Assembly: GCA_963820545.1 (NCBI GenBank)
Contig: CAWGAJ010000001.1
Coordinates: 1,860,001 to 1,924,000 of the forward strand
DNA length: 64,000 nucleotides
Direction of reading: 5' to 3'
DNA from: CAWGAJ01 sp963820545
GTDB taxonomy: Bacteria; Planctomycetota; Planctomycetia; Pirellulales; Thermoguttaceae
Below are positions 46,492-55,092 of the stretch, in pieces. A model generated the notes under the pieces. The model had not been told where the DNA came from, did not search any database, and saw only the letters and a program-made list of their open reading frames with translations. A program made the translations under genes and the position numbers. Positions within the stretch are counted from its first letter, which is position 1; every line of letters starts with the position of its first letter.

Positions 46492-46902
46492 ATTAAGGAA
46501 TTTGCAGACATAAGCGCCGGAGTCGAACGACCCTTTGCAGGTGGAAAAAGCAGGATTTTTGGGGCAAAGAAAGGCTATGAAAAGACTGCGCAACGACACA
46601 CGAGGGGTTTTGACCCCGCGGTATCAAAGGGTGGGATTATCACCAGCTTGCTTAAATTTGTCAATGCGGAAAAAGGCCACTTTTTTTCGACACCAGGGGT
46701 AAATAATGCCTGTTATCCCCCCAGAGCGAGTCATTTTAGTTGACATTATTTTATTGTGCCATTAATCTGGTTAATTGGAGAAGTAATCGCACAATCCCAT
46801 GTGAACAGGGGGAAAAGTGCGTATTGGCTGCTTTTCCCCTATATAAAATCCTTTGCGTGTTAATAATCCCCCTATTGTTAGGGGCATAATTCGGAGCCGT
46901 TT
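46492..46902. other. Upstream region of the pilus/secretion locus
   Basis: This is a divergent 411-bp spacer. The first part may include an unsupported N-terminal extension of the barrel gene. It then contains the promoter 46740-46768 and about 130 bp of untranslated leader. No other gene is seen. Confidence 0.55.
46740..46768 (+). promoter_or_regulatory. Sigma-70-type promoter of the pilus/secretion locus
   Basis: A perfect TTGACA (46740-46745) and TAATCT (46763-46768) with 17-bp spacing. The predicted start near 46775 gives a leader of about 128 nt before the first ATPase gene. Confidence 0.75.
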
Positions 46903-48621
46903 ATGGCCGCAAAAAGAAAAGGAAATTATATCGAGATACTAGTCCGAAAGGGGGTTATCAGCACAGATCAATTGGCTGAAGCCCAGCAATTGGCTGCTGA
47001 CTCAGGTATAAAACTGGCTAATGCCCTAATCCGCTTGGGATATGCCACTGGCGAAGACATTACCCAGGCTTTGGCCGAGCAGCACGGCTTGGACTACGTA
47101 AACTTGAGCGAGGTGAATATTCCACCATCAGTGGTGGAGTTGGTGCCCGAGTCGGTTGCCCGGGAGAACGCAGTTATCCCTCTTTCCGAGGGGGACGGGA
47201 GATTAACGGTAATTATCAGCGACCCCGATGATTACGAAACCATCGAAAAACTCCGTTTTATTCTCAATCGTCCCATCGACACTGCCTTGGCGCCTCGCGA
47301 CGCCATAGTGGAAGCCATCAACCGGCACTACGGCCAAACGGTCGGTGAGAGCGCGGACTCGATGCTCCAAGAGTTCACCGATACGGCGATTGATTTCACC
47401 GATACATTGGAGGACCAGGGCACGCGGGAAGAAGACGTCGATGAAACCAGCGCTCCGGTAGTCCGGCTAGTCCACATGATGATTACCGAGGCCGTGCAAT
47501 TGCGGGCGTCGGATATTCACATCGAACCTTTTGAAGATCGCATTCGCATTCGATACCGGATCGACGGCATGTGTGTGGAGCGTGACAGTCCCCCCAGAAG
47601 ATTGTTAGGGGCAATCCTTTCGCGGGTAAAAATTCTTTCAAAACTGGACATTGCGGAGCGGCGGCGAACACAGGACGGCCGGATCAAAATAAATATCGGG
47701 GAGAAGGAACTAGATCTTAGGGTTAGTGTTATCCCCACCAATCATGGGCAGTCGGTGGTGATGCGAATCTTGGATAAGGACAATATACGTGTTGGAATAC
47801 GACAATTGGGGTTTTCGGAAGAGGATTTTCAGAGGGTCAAAGACCTAATCCATCGGCCGAATGGGATAATTTTGGTCACAGGTCCAACGGGATCGGGAAA
47901 GACGACGTCGCTATATGCGATACTGAATGATTTGAATACTCCGGATAGGAAGATAATCACGGCCGAGGACCCGGTGGAATATTATTTGGCGGGCGTGAAC
48001 CAAGTGGAAATCAAGCACGAGATAGGTTTAGATTTTGCTCGGGTAATTCGCGCGATGTTGCGTCAGGCACCGAACATTATATTAGTTGGAGAGATGCGTG
48101 ATTTAGAGACGGCGTCGATGGGCATTCAGGCATCTTTAACTGGACATTTGGTCTTTAGCACACTACATACGAACGATGCGCCTGGTGCTATTACACGTTT
48201 GATAGACATGGGCGTACCCTCCTATTTGGTGTCTAGCTCTATTGTGGCCGTAATGGCTCAACGGCTCATTCGGGTAATTTGTCAAAAATGTAAACAACCT
48301 TACACACCTAGCCAAACCGCACTGGAAGCAGCAGGCGTTACCAGAGAAATGGCTGCCAAAGCCAACTTTTTGAAAGGCCGGGGGTGCGGAAATTGTCAAG
48401 GCAGTGGATTCCGCGGCCGTTTGGGCATTTTTGAGTTAATGATCATGTCGCCGAAAGTCAGAGAACTCACTTTTAATAAAAAACCAACGGATGTAATACG
48501 TCGAACAGCGTTGGCCGAAGGCATGAAAACACTTTATTGGGACGGTATTGAAAAGGTTATTCGCGGCGTTACCACACTGGAAGAGGTATTGTCCACGGCA
48601 AAACGAGCTGAAGGAGATTAG
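46903..48621 (+). CDS. PilB/GspE-type assembly ATPase (copy 1)
   Basis: This hexameric ATPase drives polymerisation of pilin or pseudopilin subunits. The 572-residue protein has an N-terminal MshEN/GspE-N region (residues 1-150, LVRKGVISTDQLAEAQQLA). The core follows: EPFEDRIRIRYRIDGMC, Walker A GPTGSGKTTS at about 327, the Asp-box ITAEDPVEYYL, Walker B ILVGEMRDLETA at about 395 and the His-box LVFSTLHTNDAPGAITRLID. It also has a four-Cys zinc motif (CQKCK at about 461, GCGNCQGSGF at about 494). All catalytic boxes are intact. The second half has more AT-rich codons than the paralogue at 50260. Confidence 0.95.
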   Translation: MAAKRKGNYIEILVRKGVISTDQLAEAQQLAADSGIKLANALIRLGYATGEDITQALAEQHGLDYVNLSEVNIPPSVVELVPESVARENAVIPLSEGDGRLTVIISDPDDYETIEKLRFILNRPIDTALAPRDAIVEAINRHYGQTVGESADSMLQEFTDTAIDFTDTLEDQGTREEDVDETSAPVVRLVHMMITEAVQLRASDIHIEPFEDRIRIRYRIDGMCVERDSPPRRLLGAILSRVKILSKLDIAERRRTQDGRIKINIGEKELDLRVSVIPTNHGQSVVMRILDKDNIRVGIRQLGFSEEDFQRVKDLIHRPNGIILVTGPTGSGKTTSLYAILNDLNTPDRKIITAEDPVEYYLAGVNQVEIKHEIGLDFARVIRAMLRQAPNIILVGEMRDLETASMGIQASLTGHLVFSTLHTNDAPGAITRLIDMGVPSYLVSSSIVAVMAQRLIRVICQKCKQPYTPSQTALEAAGVTREMAAKANFLKGRGCGNCQGSGFRGRLGIFELMIMSPKVRELTFNKKPTDVIRRTALAEGMKTLYWDGIEKVIRGVTTLEEVLSTAKRAEGD

Positions 48622-49074
48622 GCAACCTGGCACAGGAAGACATAAGGCACTCTAAGAAAACCGTGAAGGGGAAAGGTTTGGTTTGCCGGAACGGCCCGGA
48701 GGGTGCTACGTACAAACTGAACCTATCCCCTTATGTTACTGAGAAGTTGCGGCTCTCGATTTGTTTTTTCATGAAATTGCTGGAGTTTTTTGGCTATATT
48801 TTTATCCTGCGAATAATTAGATGGAGGCGTCCGGGAATTGGTGTTGAAAAACCAAGTAACTCCGCCCATTTTATACCGCTCCCCCGACCAACCTTCGGTC
48901 GGTGCCCGGTCGCGGCTAAACTAATAAAAAATGGTTGGAAATTGCGACTTTGAATTTCCGGATAGCCTCACTTAGATAGCAGGAAGGGCAGGGACAAAAC
49001 AACTGATCCTGGAATAACAAATTGGTCGGCCCGAGACATTAAATAAGTATATTTTAACAGGGAAAATTGTAGCA
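48622..49074. other. Spacer with a short R3 fragment
   Basis: 453 bp. An R3 fragment (CCGACCAACC-TTCG-GTCGGTG and GTCGCGG) lies at 48883-48917. The 96-codon frame at 48663-48953 runs across this repeat and has no family resemblance, so it was not called. Confidence 0.6.
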
Positions 49075-50172
49075 ATGGGCACCATTCTCATTGATAAGCT
49101 CCTGCACACGGTCGTGAATCGCAAGGCCAGCGACTTACATATTTCGGTGGGACAGCCTCCGGTTGTACGGGTCGATGGACGGCTTCACCGGCTGGAAACC
49201 AAGGTATTAGAGCCTGAAGACACTATGTCTTTGATGAAGAGTGTTGCACCGGACCGCTGCCAGCAGGAAATGCAGGAGGTAGGCGGATCGGACTTTGGTT
49301 TCGCGTTTGGCGATATGGCCCGATTCCGCGTCTCGATATTCAAGCAAAAGGGCTATGTGAGCATGGTCTTGCGGCAAATCCCTAATAAGTTATTGAATTT
49401 CAAGGATTTGGGCACCCCGCCCGTGGTCGTCGATCTGTGCGCTCGTCCCCGTGGTCTGGTGTTGGTCACTGGTCCGACGGGTTCCGGCAAAACGACCACC
49501 TTGGCGGCGATGATCGACTACATAAATGAGACTTACGACCATCATATCATTACGATTGAAGACCCGATCGAATTTTATCACACGCACAAGAAATCGATGG
49601 TCAACCAGCGCGAGCTGGGGGTGGACGTTCCCACTTTTGCCGAGGCCATTCGCCGGTCGTTGCGTCAGGATCCCGACGTGATTCTGGTGGGTGAAATGCG
49701 GGACTTGGAAACGATCGAAGCGGCGATTACCGCTGCGGAGACGGGGCACATTGTCTTCGCCACCTTGCACACCACCGGGGCCACGGGCACCGTGAACCGG
49801 ATCATCGACGTGTTTCCCACCAGCCAGCAGGAGCAAATTCGCACGCAGCTTTCCACTTCGGTTATCGGCATTCTTTCACAAGCCTTGATGCCGAAAATCG
49901 GCGGCGGCCGGGTGGCGGCGTACGAGATGCTGGTAGTCGATTCGGCCGTGGCCAATTTGATCCGGGAAAATAAGACTTATCGAATTACTTCGGTGATGCA
50001 AACGGGTCAAAAGAAGGGCATGCAGTTGTTAGACGACAACATGTTCCGGCTGTGGAAACAGGGCGTGGTAAAGAAGGAGGACATAATTTTGCGCGCGGTC
50101 AATCCCGAGGAATTGGCGCTGAAGATCGAGCGCGTGGAACGCGGCGGGGCAGAAGAGGAAGAGGCGGCTTGA
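49075..50172 (+). CDS. pilT: PilT-type retraction ATPase
   Basis: PilT powers depolymerisation of type IV pili. The 365-residue protein has a short N-terminal PAS-like region (DKLLHTVVNRKASDLHISVG, PPVVRVDGRLHRL), Walker A GPTGSGKTTT near residue 133, an Asp-box TIEDPIEFYH, Walker B DVILVGEMRDLETI and the His-box HIVFATLHTTGATGTVNRII. The C-terminal AYEMLVVDSAVANLIRENKT is the typical PilT tail with GMQLLDDN. Its presence argues for a retractable type IV pilus rather than a simple type II secretion system. It lies between the two PilB/GspE genes. Confidence 0.96.
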   Translation: MGTILIDKLLHTVVNRKASDLHISVGQPPVVRVDGRLHRLETKVLEPEDTMSLMKSVAPDRCQQEMQEVGGSDFGFAFGDMARFRVSIFKQKGYVSMVLRQIPNKLLNFKDLGTPPVVVDLCARPRGLVLVTGPTGSGKTTTLAAMIDYINETYDHHIITIEDPIEFYHTHKKSMVNQRELGVDVPTFAEAIRRSLRQDPDVILVGEMRDLETIEAAITAAETGHIVFATLHTTGATGTVNRIIDVFPTSQQEQIRTQLSTSVIGILSQALMPKIGGGRVAAYEMLVVDSAVANLIRENKTYRITSVMQTGQKKGMQLLDDNMFRLWKQGVVKKEDIILRAVNPEELALKIERVERGGAEEEEAA

Positions 50173-50259
50173 GGGGCGCGGGGAAAAAACGCGGCGGAAC
50201 GGGCATCAGGAAAAAAAGCAGCAACACTTACACAACCTGACGGGAATGAGAAAGAAAAC

Positions 50260-51978
50260 ATGGCTATCCGGCGAATTGGTCAGATATTGGTGGATCTGGG
50301 TTTTTTAAACGAGGATCGTCTGGAGATGTTGTTGGAGGAGCAGCAACAGCGTCCCGGCGAGATGCTCGGTCAGATTGCCATCGGCATGGGATTGATCACC
50401 GACGAACAATTGGCCCAGGCCTTGGCCGAGCAAATGGGCATGCAGGTGGCCAGCCTCAGCGACATGGTGATCCCGCCGGAGGTATTGTCGATGATCACCG
50501 AGCCCATGGCTCAGTTGTATCGCATCATTCCGCTGAGTTTCGAGGAGAATACGCTGACCATAGCCATGTGCGATCCGCAGAAACTGCAGATCGTCGATGA
50601 GTTGCGGACATTTCTGGGCTACGACATCAAGGCCATGGTTAGCACCGAGAAGGACATGGTGCGGGCCTTGGAGCGTTATTATACGGCGACGGGGGAAAGC
50701 GTGGAAACGCTGATCGCCGACATGGAGCAGGACGCGGAACTAAGCGCGGCGACCAGGGCCTTGGAAACGTCTTCGGTGGTGGACATTTCCAACGCCGAAT
50801 CGCTGGCCGACAGCGCGCCGGTGCGGAAGTTATTGAACATGGTGCTCTTGTTGGCCATTGGCGATCGGGCCAGCGACTTGCATTTCGAGCCCTTCGAGAA
50901 CGAGTTCAAGATCCGCATTCGCTCGGACGGGATATTGTACGAGATGGTGCCGCCGCCGCGTCACATGGCTTTTGCCATTACCACGCGCATCAAGGTGATG
51001 GCCGATTTGGATATCGCCGAGCGGCGTTTGCCCCAGGACGGTCGCATTCGCCTGACGGTGAAGGGTCATCCCGTGGATCTGCGCGTGAGCGTGCTGCCCA
51101 CGATGTTCGGCGAAAGCGTGGTGATGCGGATCTTGGATCGTTCGGTGGTGATGCTGGATTTGGACGCCTTGGGGATCCCCATCAACATGCTGGCATCGGT
51201 TCGGGAAGTGATACGCCAACCCAACGGGATCGTGCTGGTGACCGGACCGACGGGCTGCGGCAAAACCACCACGCTTTACGGCGCGCTTAATGAACTGAAC
51301 ACTATCGAGGACAAACTGATCACCACCGAGGACCCGGTGGAATACGACATCGACGGCATTGTGCAGATGCCCATCGACGCGTCGATTGGCAACGACTTTG
51401 CCACGTGCTTGCGCTCGATTCTCCGCCAGGATCCCGACAAGATTCTGGTGGGTGAAATCCGCGACCTGGAGACGGCGGAAATCGCCGTGCAGGCATCGCT
51501 GACCGGGCACATGGTTTTTAGCACGCTGCACACCAACGACGCTCCCAGCACCGTCACCCGCTTGCGCGACATGGGATTGCCGCCGTTTTTGATCACGGCC
51601 ACGCTGGAGGCGGTGCTCTCGCAGCGCTTGGTCCGCAGAATTTGCAAGGATTGCCGCGAGCCGGCCACGCCCAGTACGGAAACGCTGGCCCAATTGTCCC
51701 TGACCCCCGAAGAAGTGATGGACAAGATATTTTATCACGGCCGCGGCTGTGCTTCGTGCAACAACACGGGTTTCAAAGGCCGCACCGGCTTGTTCGAGTG
51801 GCTGCCGATGAACGACCATCTGCGCGAGATGATCAACAACGGCGCTTCGACGGAAACGCTGCGCAACGCGGCCATGCATTCAGGGATGATTCCTTTGCGT
51901 GAATCGGGCTTGGAAAAAGTCTTTAGCGGCGTAACAACCATTGAAGAAGTGATCCGCGAGACCATCGCCGAAGTGTAG
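50260..51978 (+). CDS. PilB/GspE-type assembly ATPase (copy 2)
   Basis: This is the second assembly ATPase, also 572 residues. GQILVDLGFLNEDRLEMLLE opens the MshEN domain. The core has FEPFENEFKIRIRSDGIL, Walker A GPTGCGKTTT at about 329, TTEDPVEYDI, Walker B DKILVGEIRDLETAE and the His-box HMVFSTLHTNDAPSTVTRLR. The zinc motif reads RICKDCREP near 461 with GRGCASCNNTG later. It has the typical GEM/GEI difference from copy 1 and GC-rich codons. A pair of assembly ATPases around one PilT suggests two extension motors sharing a platform, or one for secretion and one for a pilus. Confidence 0.95.
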   Translation: MAIRRIGQILVDLGFLNEDRLEMLLEEQQQRPGEMLGQIAIGMGLITDEQLAQALAEQMGMQVASLSDMVIPPEVLSMITEPMAQLYRIIPLSFEENTLTIAMCDPQKLQIVDELRTFLGYDIKAMVSTEKDMVRALERYYTATGESVETLIADMEQDAELSAATRALETSSVVDISNAESLADSAPVRKLLNMVLLLAIGDRASDLHFEPFENEFKIRIRSDGILYEMVPPPRHMAFAITTRIKVMADLDIAERRLPQDGRIRLTVKGHPVDLRVSVLPTMFGESVVMRILDRSVVMLDLDALGIPINMLASVREVIRQPNGIVLVTGPTGCGKTTTLYGALNELNTIEDKLITTEDPVEYDIDGIVQMPIDASIGNDFATCLRSILRQDPDKILVGEIRDLETAEIAVQASLTGHMVFSTLHTNDAPSTVTRLRDMGLPPFLITATLEAVLSQRLVRRICKDCREPATPSTETLAQLSLTPEEVMDKIFYHGRGCASCNNTGFKGRTGLFEWLPMNDHLREMINNGASTETLRNAAMHSGMIPLRESGLEKVFSGVTTIEEVIRETIAEV

Positions 51979-52095
51979 AGAATAGGGATTATAAGATGAG
52001 GGATGAAGGATGAGTTAGTGAAGAGTGGAGAGTTCTGAACCCTGAACCCCGAACCCTGTCTACTGCCTACGGCAAATTGGAAGAGGAACAGAGCC

Positions 52096-53433
52096 ATGCC
52101 CACATATCAATTCGAGGCCGTGGACGAACACGGCCAGGAGATCAAAGACGTTATCGAAGCTCCCAGCCAAGACGAGGCGCAAGCGACGATACGGCAGATG
52201 GGCTTGTTTATCACGAAGATCAGCGTGAAAAAAAGCCGCACCGGCCCGCTGCAAAAGAAAGAGGGGAAAAAGGGCAAGAGTTTCGCGATAGGAGGAGTGA
52301 ATAGCAAGACGCTGACCACCTTTACCCGGCAGCTTTCCATTTTGCAGGATGCCGGCTTGCCCATTCTGCGCAGTCTGAAGATTCTCCAGGAGCAATCGCG
52401 TCCCGGGGCAATGAAGAACGCGCTGATCGACGTTTGCGACGAGATCGAAGGCGGGTCCACGCTATCGGAGGCCATGGCCAAGGTTCCCAAGGCCTTCAAC
52501 CGGCTGTATGTAAACATGATCAAGGCCGGCGAAGCGGGCGGCGCCCTGGAAGTCATTCTCCAGCGTTTGGCCGAGTTCCAGGAACGGGCGGAATCGTTAA
52601 AACGCAAGGTAAAAAGCGCCCTGGTTTACCCGATCGCGGTGGTGCTGTTTGCCTCGGGCATTTTGGCCTTCATATTGATCAGGATCGTGCCCTCTTTCAA
52701 AAAAATCTTCCTGGATTTCAAAACCGATTTACCCAAGGTCACCCAGATACTCATGAAAGTATCGGACTTTGTGGTCATTTATTGGTACCTCTTGCCCGCC
52801 ATTCCCATCACCGTTTGGTTGCTGATCAAGCTGGTGCGGAAATTCAAAGCGGGCCGCTATGGCTGGGACCTCTTCATGCTCAAGATACCCGTCTTCGGGC
52901 AATTGATGGAAAAAAATATTATCGCGCGAACCGTGCGCACCCTGGGCACCCTGGTGGCCAGCGGCGTGCCCATCCTGGAAGCATTACATATCGCCAAGGA
53001 AACGGCCGGCAATTCGGTTTTCGAAAACCTTTACCAAAAAGTCTATGAATCCATCCGCGAAGGCGAATCCATTGCCAAGCCCCTGAAGGATAATTCCAAA
53101 CCGGGTTTCGATATAATCGCCTTGTGTTTTTGGTTTGTGTTTATCGGCGGACCGATCGGCGTGCTCCTGTATCTGTCACGCATGAACCAACGCATCGTCG
53201 ATGACATGGTGGTAAACATGGTCGACGTGGGCGAAGAAACCGGCGAACTCGATACCATGCTCTACAAGGTGGCCGATACCTACGACGAAGAAGTCGCCGT
53301 ATTGACCGAAAGTCTGATGAGCTTGATGGAACCGATATTGATCATCGTCCTGGGCGGGATGGTGGGCTTCATTGTCATCGCCATCTTCATGCCGCTGATC
53401 ACCCTGATTACAAAACTTTCCGGAGGAAAATAA
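52096..53433 (+). CDS. PilC/GspF platform membrane protein
   Basis: This is the inner-membrane platform on which pseudopilins are assembled. The N-terminus YQFEAVDEHGQEIKDVIEAP is typical. The first GspF domain (FTRQLSILQDAGLPILRSLK; LSEAMAKVPKAFNRLYVNMI-KAGEAGG) and the second (TLGTLVASGVPILEALHIAK; VVNMVDVGEETGELDTMLYK-VADTYDEEV) are both present, with the last membrane helix ILIIVLGGMVGFIVIAIFMP. A hydrophobic stretch of about 20 residues (residues about 336-358) is inserted within the second cytoplasmic domain, where most GspF proteins have none. GAACCCTG-type heptamers lie at about 52035-52060. Confidence 0.92.
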   Translation: MPTYQFEAVDEHGQEIKDVIEAPSQDEAQATIRQMGLFITKISVKKSRTGPLQKKEGKKGKSFAIGGVNSKTLTTFTRQLSILQDAGLPILRSLKILQEQSRPGAMKNALIDVCDEIEGGSTLSEAMAKVPKAFNRLYVNMIKAGEAGGALEVILQRLAEFQERAESLKRKVKSALVYPIAVVLFASGILAFILIRIVPSFKKIFLDFKTDLPKVTQILMKVSDFVVIYWYLLPAIPITVWLLIKLVRKFKAGRYGWDLFMLKIPVFGQLMEKNIIARTVRTLGTLVASGVPILEALHIAKETAGNSVFENLYQKVYESIREGESIAKPLKDNSKPGFDIIALCFWFVFIGGPIGVLLYLSRMNQRIVDDMVVNMVDVGEETGELDTMLYKVADTYDEEVAVLTESLMSLMEPILIIVLGGMVGFIVIAIFMPLITLITKLSGGK

Positions 53434-53708
53434 TAAAAAGGATGAGGGCTGAAATAAGTGGGCAGTGGACGGTGGCCAGTGGGCAGAAATTAATTCAGAA
53501 CGCATAAGTAAGAAGTCAGAACGCAGAAGTGAAAACTGATGACTGAAAACTGACAACTTTAAGGGCCAGGTTGGTTTCCTGTGGTGCGCGGCATCAAAAT
53601 TAGTTGATGTTTAAAAAATAACGGCGTATTCTTTGTTTGGCCTCGGCACTTGCGCCGGGCGAAATTACAAAGAATGCACGGCTGGCTTGCCTGCCGGGAG
53701 AAACCGCC

Positions 53709-55091
53709 ATGAACATAAAATGCCTTAATAGAGGTCAGAGGTCAGAGATCAGAGGGGAGGGTTCAGGGTTCAGAGGGGAGGGTTCAGGGTGCAGGGTTCA
53801 GGGTGCAGAACATTCCATGGCAAATTGCAAATTGCAAATTGCAAATTGCAAATTGCCGACAAGGAACAGTGGACAGTGGGCAGTGGGCGGTGGACAGGGT
53901 TCGAAACTTTCCACTTTCCACTCTCCACTCTCCACTAACTCATCCTTCATCCTTCATTCTTCATTATTGTCTAAGGGGACAGTCCCATTTTCTCTGCGAG
54001 AAAATCGGGACAGTCCCCCTTCAGCTTTCCACCTTCGGCCTTTGCGCGGCTTTACACTCATTGAACTGCTGGTCACTATCGCGATCATTGCCATTCTGGC
54101 GGGCATTACTTTAGCTGGGCTCCGCTGGGCCCGCACGATGGCCGCCGAGGCCAAGACCAAGGCCACCATCACCAAACTAAACGCCATCATCATGAAACAG
54201 TACGAGTCGTACATGACTCGACGCGTGCCGGTGGATATGTCGGGTTTTCCGCCTAAAGTTGCGGCAATATATCGCTTGCTTATATTACGCGACATTATGC
54301 GCATGGAAATGCCCGAACGGTTTCATGATATCGAGAAGCTACCGCTCGATTTCTTTAATCTTGATGTAAATGTTGATGATAAAAATGTGAATGGTAAGTA
54401 TATATGGGGTTGGCCTGATGGAACAATATTAAATAAGATTTTCGATCCAATAGGTTCAAATGATTACTGGGACATTACACTTCCCAATAATCAAAAGCTT
54501 ATTATTCCCAGGATTCATTCGCAGACAAAACCGGCTATATTCCAGTTATATCAACAAAAATATCTTGCCAATAACGGTACGAAAAAATACGGGCCGGCCA
54601 AATGCTTGTACACGATAATCAGTATGGCCCATCCCGAAGACATGGAGCAATTCAGCCAAGATGAAATCGGCGAAGTGGATGGAGATGGGTGGCTTGAATT
54701 TATCGATGGCTGGGGAATGCCGATAATGCTTCTTCGCTGGGCGCCGGGATTTAGTTCCGGAGAAGGGCTTAATCCAAATCCATTTAATCCTTCACACCCC
54801 ACTCAACAACGAGTTGACGTATCCGACATCCAAACTGGAAACCCAATAAATGATCATGACCCATACGATACCAACAATGTTGATCCTAAGGCGTTCCGTT
54901 TGACACCTCTAATCTATTCGGCCGGGTCCGATAAAAAGTATGGCATCGAGGTATCTGAATATTTATTATTTAACGGCGATCCCTACCAATTTCCTACAAA
55001 TGGTGAACAAGTAGGCACGCCTGTAGCTGAAGACGGAATTAAAAACACACATCTCGACAACATTCACAACCATCACATTGAGCAGAAGTGA
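53709..55091 (+). CDS. Type II/IV pseudopilin (GspG-like) with repeat-encoded leader
   Basis: The prepilin motif RGFTLIELLVTIAIIAILAG begins at 54045: Gly before Phe, Glu at +5, then the hydrophobic assembly helix, so this is a substrate of the prepilin peptidase PilD/GspO. The body (LDFFNLDVNVDDKNVNGKYI, WGMPIMLLRWAPGFSSGEGL) looks like a large GspG-type globular domain. The start ATG 53709 has a GGGAG box 8 bp upstream, but 113 codons separate it from the cleavage Gly. That leader is made of GAGGTCA, GGGTTCA, AATTGCA, GTGGACA, TCCACTC and TTCATCC heptamers and an R5 palindrome. It is open to the pilin motif. Normal leaders have 5-30 residues. Confidence 0.82.
   Translation: MNIKCLNRGQRSEIRGEGSGFRGEGSGCRVQGAEHSMANCKLQIANCKLPTRNSGQWAVGGGQGSKLSTFHSPLSTNSSFILHSSLLSKGTVPFSLRENRDSPPSAFHLRPLRGFTLIELLVTIAIIAILAGITLAGLRWARTMAAEAKTKATITKLNAIIMKQYESYMTRRVPVDMSGFPPKVAAIYRLLILRDIMRMEMPERFHDIEKLPLDFFNLDVNVDDKNVNGKYIWGWPDGTILNKIFDPIGSNDYWDITLPNNQKLIIPRIHSQTKPAIFQLYQQKYLANNGTKKYGPAKCLYTIISMAHPEDMEQFSQDEIGEVDGDGWLEFIDGWGMPIMLLRWAPGFSSGEGLNPNPFNPSHPTQQRVDVSDIQTGNPINDHDPYDTNNVDPKAFRLTPLIYSAGSDKKYGIEVSEYLLFNGDPYQFPTNGEQVGTPVAEDGIKNTHLDNIHNHHIEQK
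53731..53965. repeat. Compound heptamer arrays inside the pseudopilin leader
   Basis: Consecutive 7-bp families: GAGGTCA (53731-53757), GGGTTCA (about 53758-53806), AATTGCA (53819-53855), GTGGACA/GTGGGCA (53868-53895), TCCACTC (about 53908-53936) and TTCATCC (53940-53962). Confidence 0.85.
53975..54019. repeat. Palindrome R5 inside the pseudopilin leader
   Basis: GGGGACAGTCCCATTTTC and GAAAATCGGGACAGTCCCC are imperfect arms around a short centre. It encodes KGTVPFS and ENRDSPP just before the cleavage motif. The same element, in the same frame, precedes the next pseudopilin at 55356-55418. Confidence 0.85.
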
Positions 55092-55092
55092 T

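Noticed and set aside
48663..48953. 96-codon open frame between the first ATPase and pilT
   Set aside because: It runs through an R3 repeat fragment and shows no recognisable domain.
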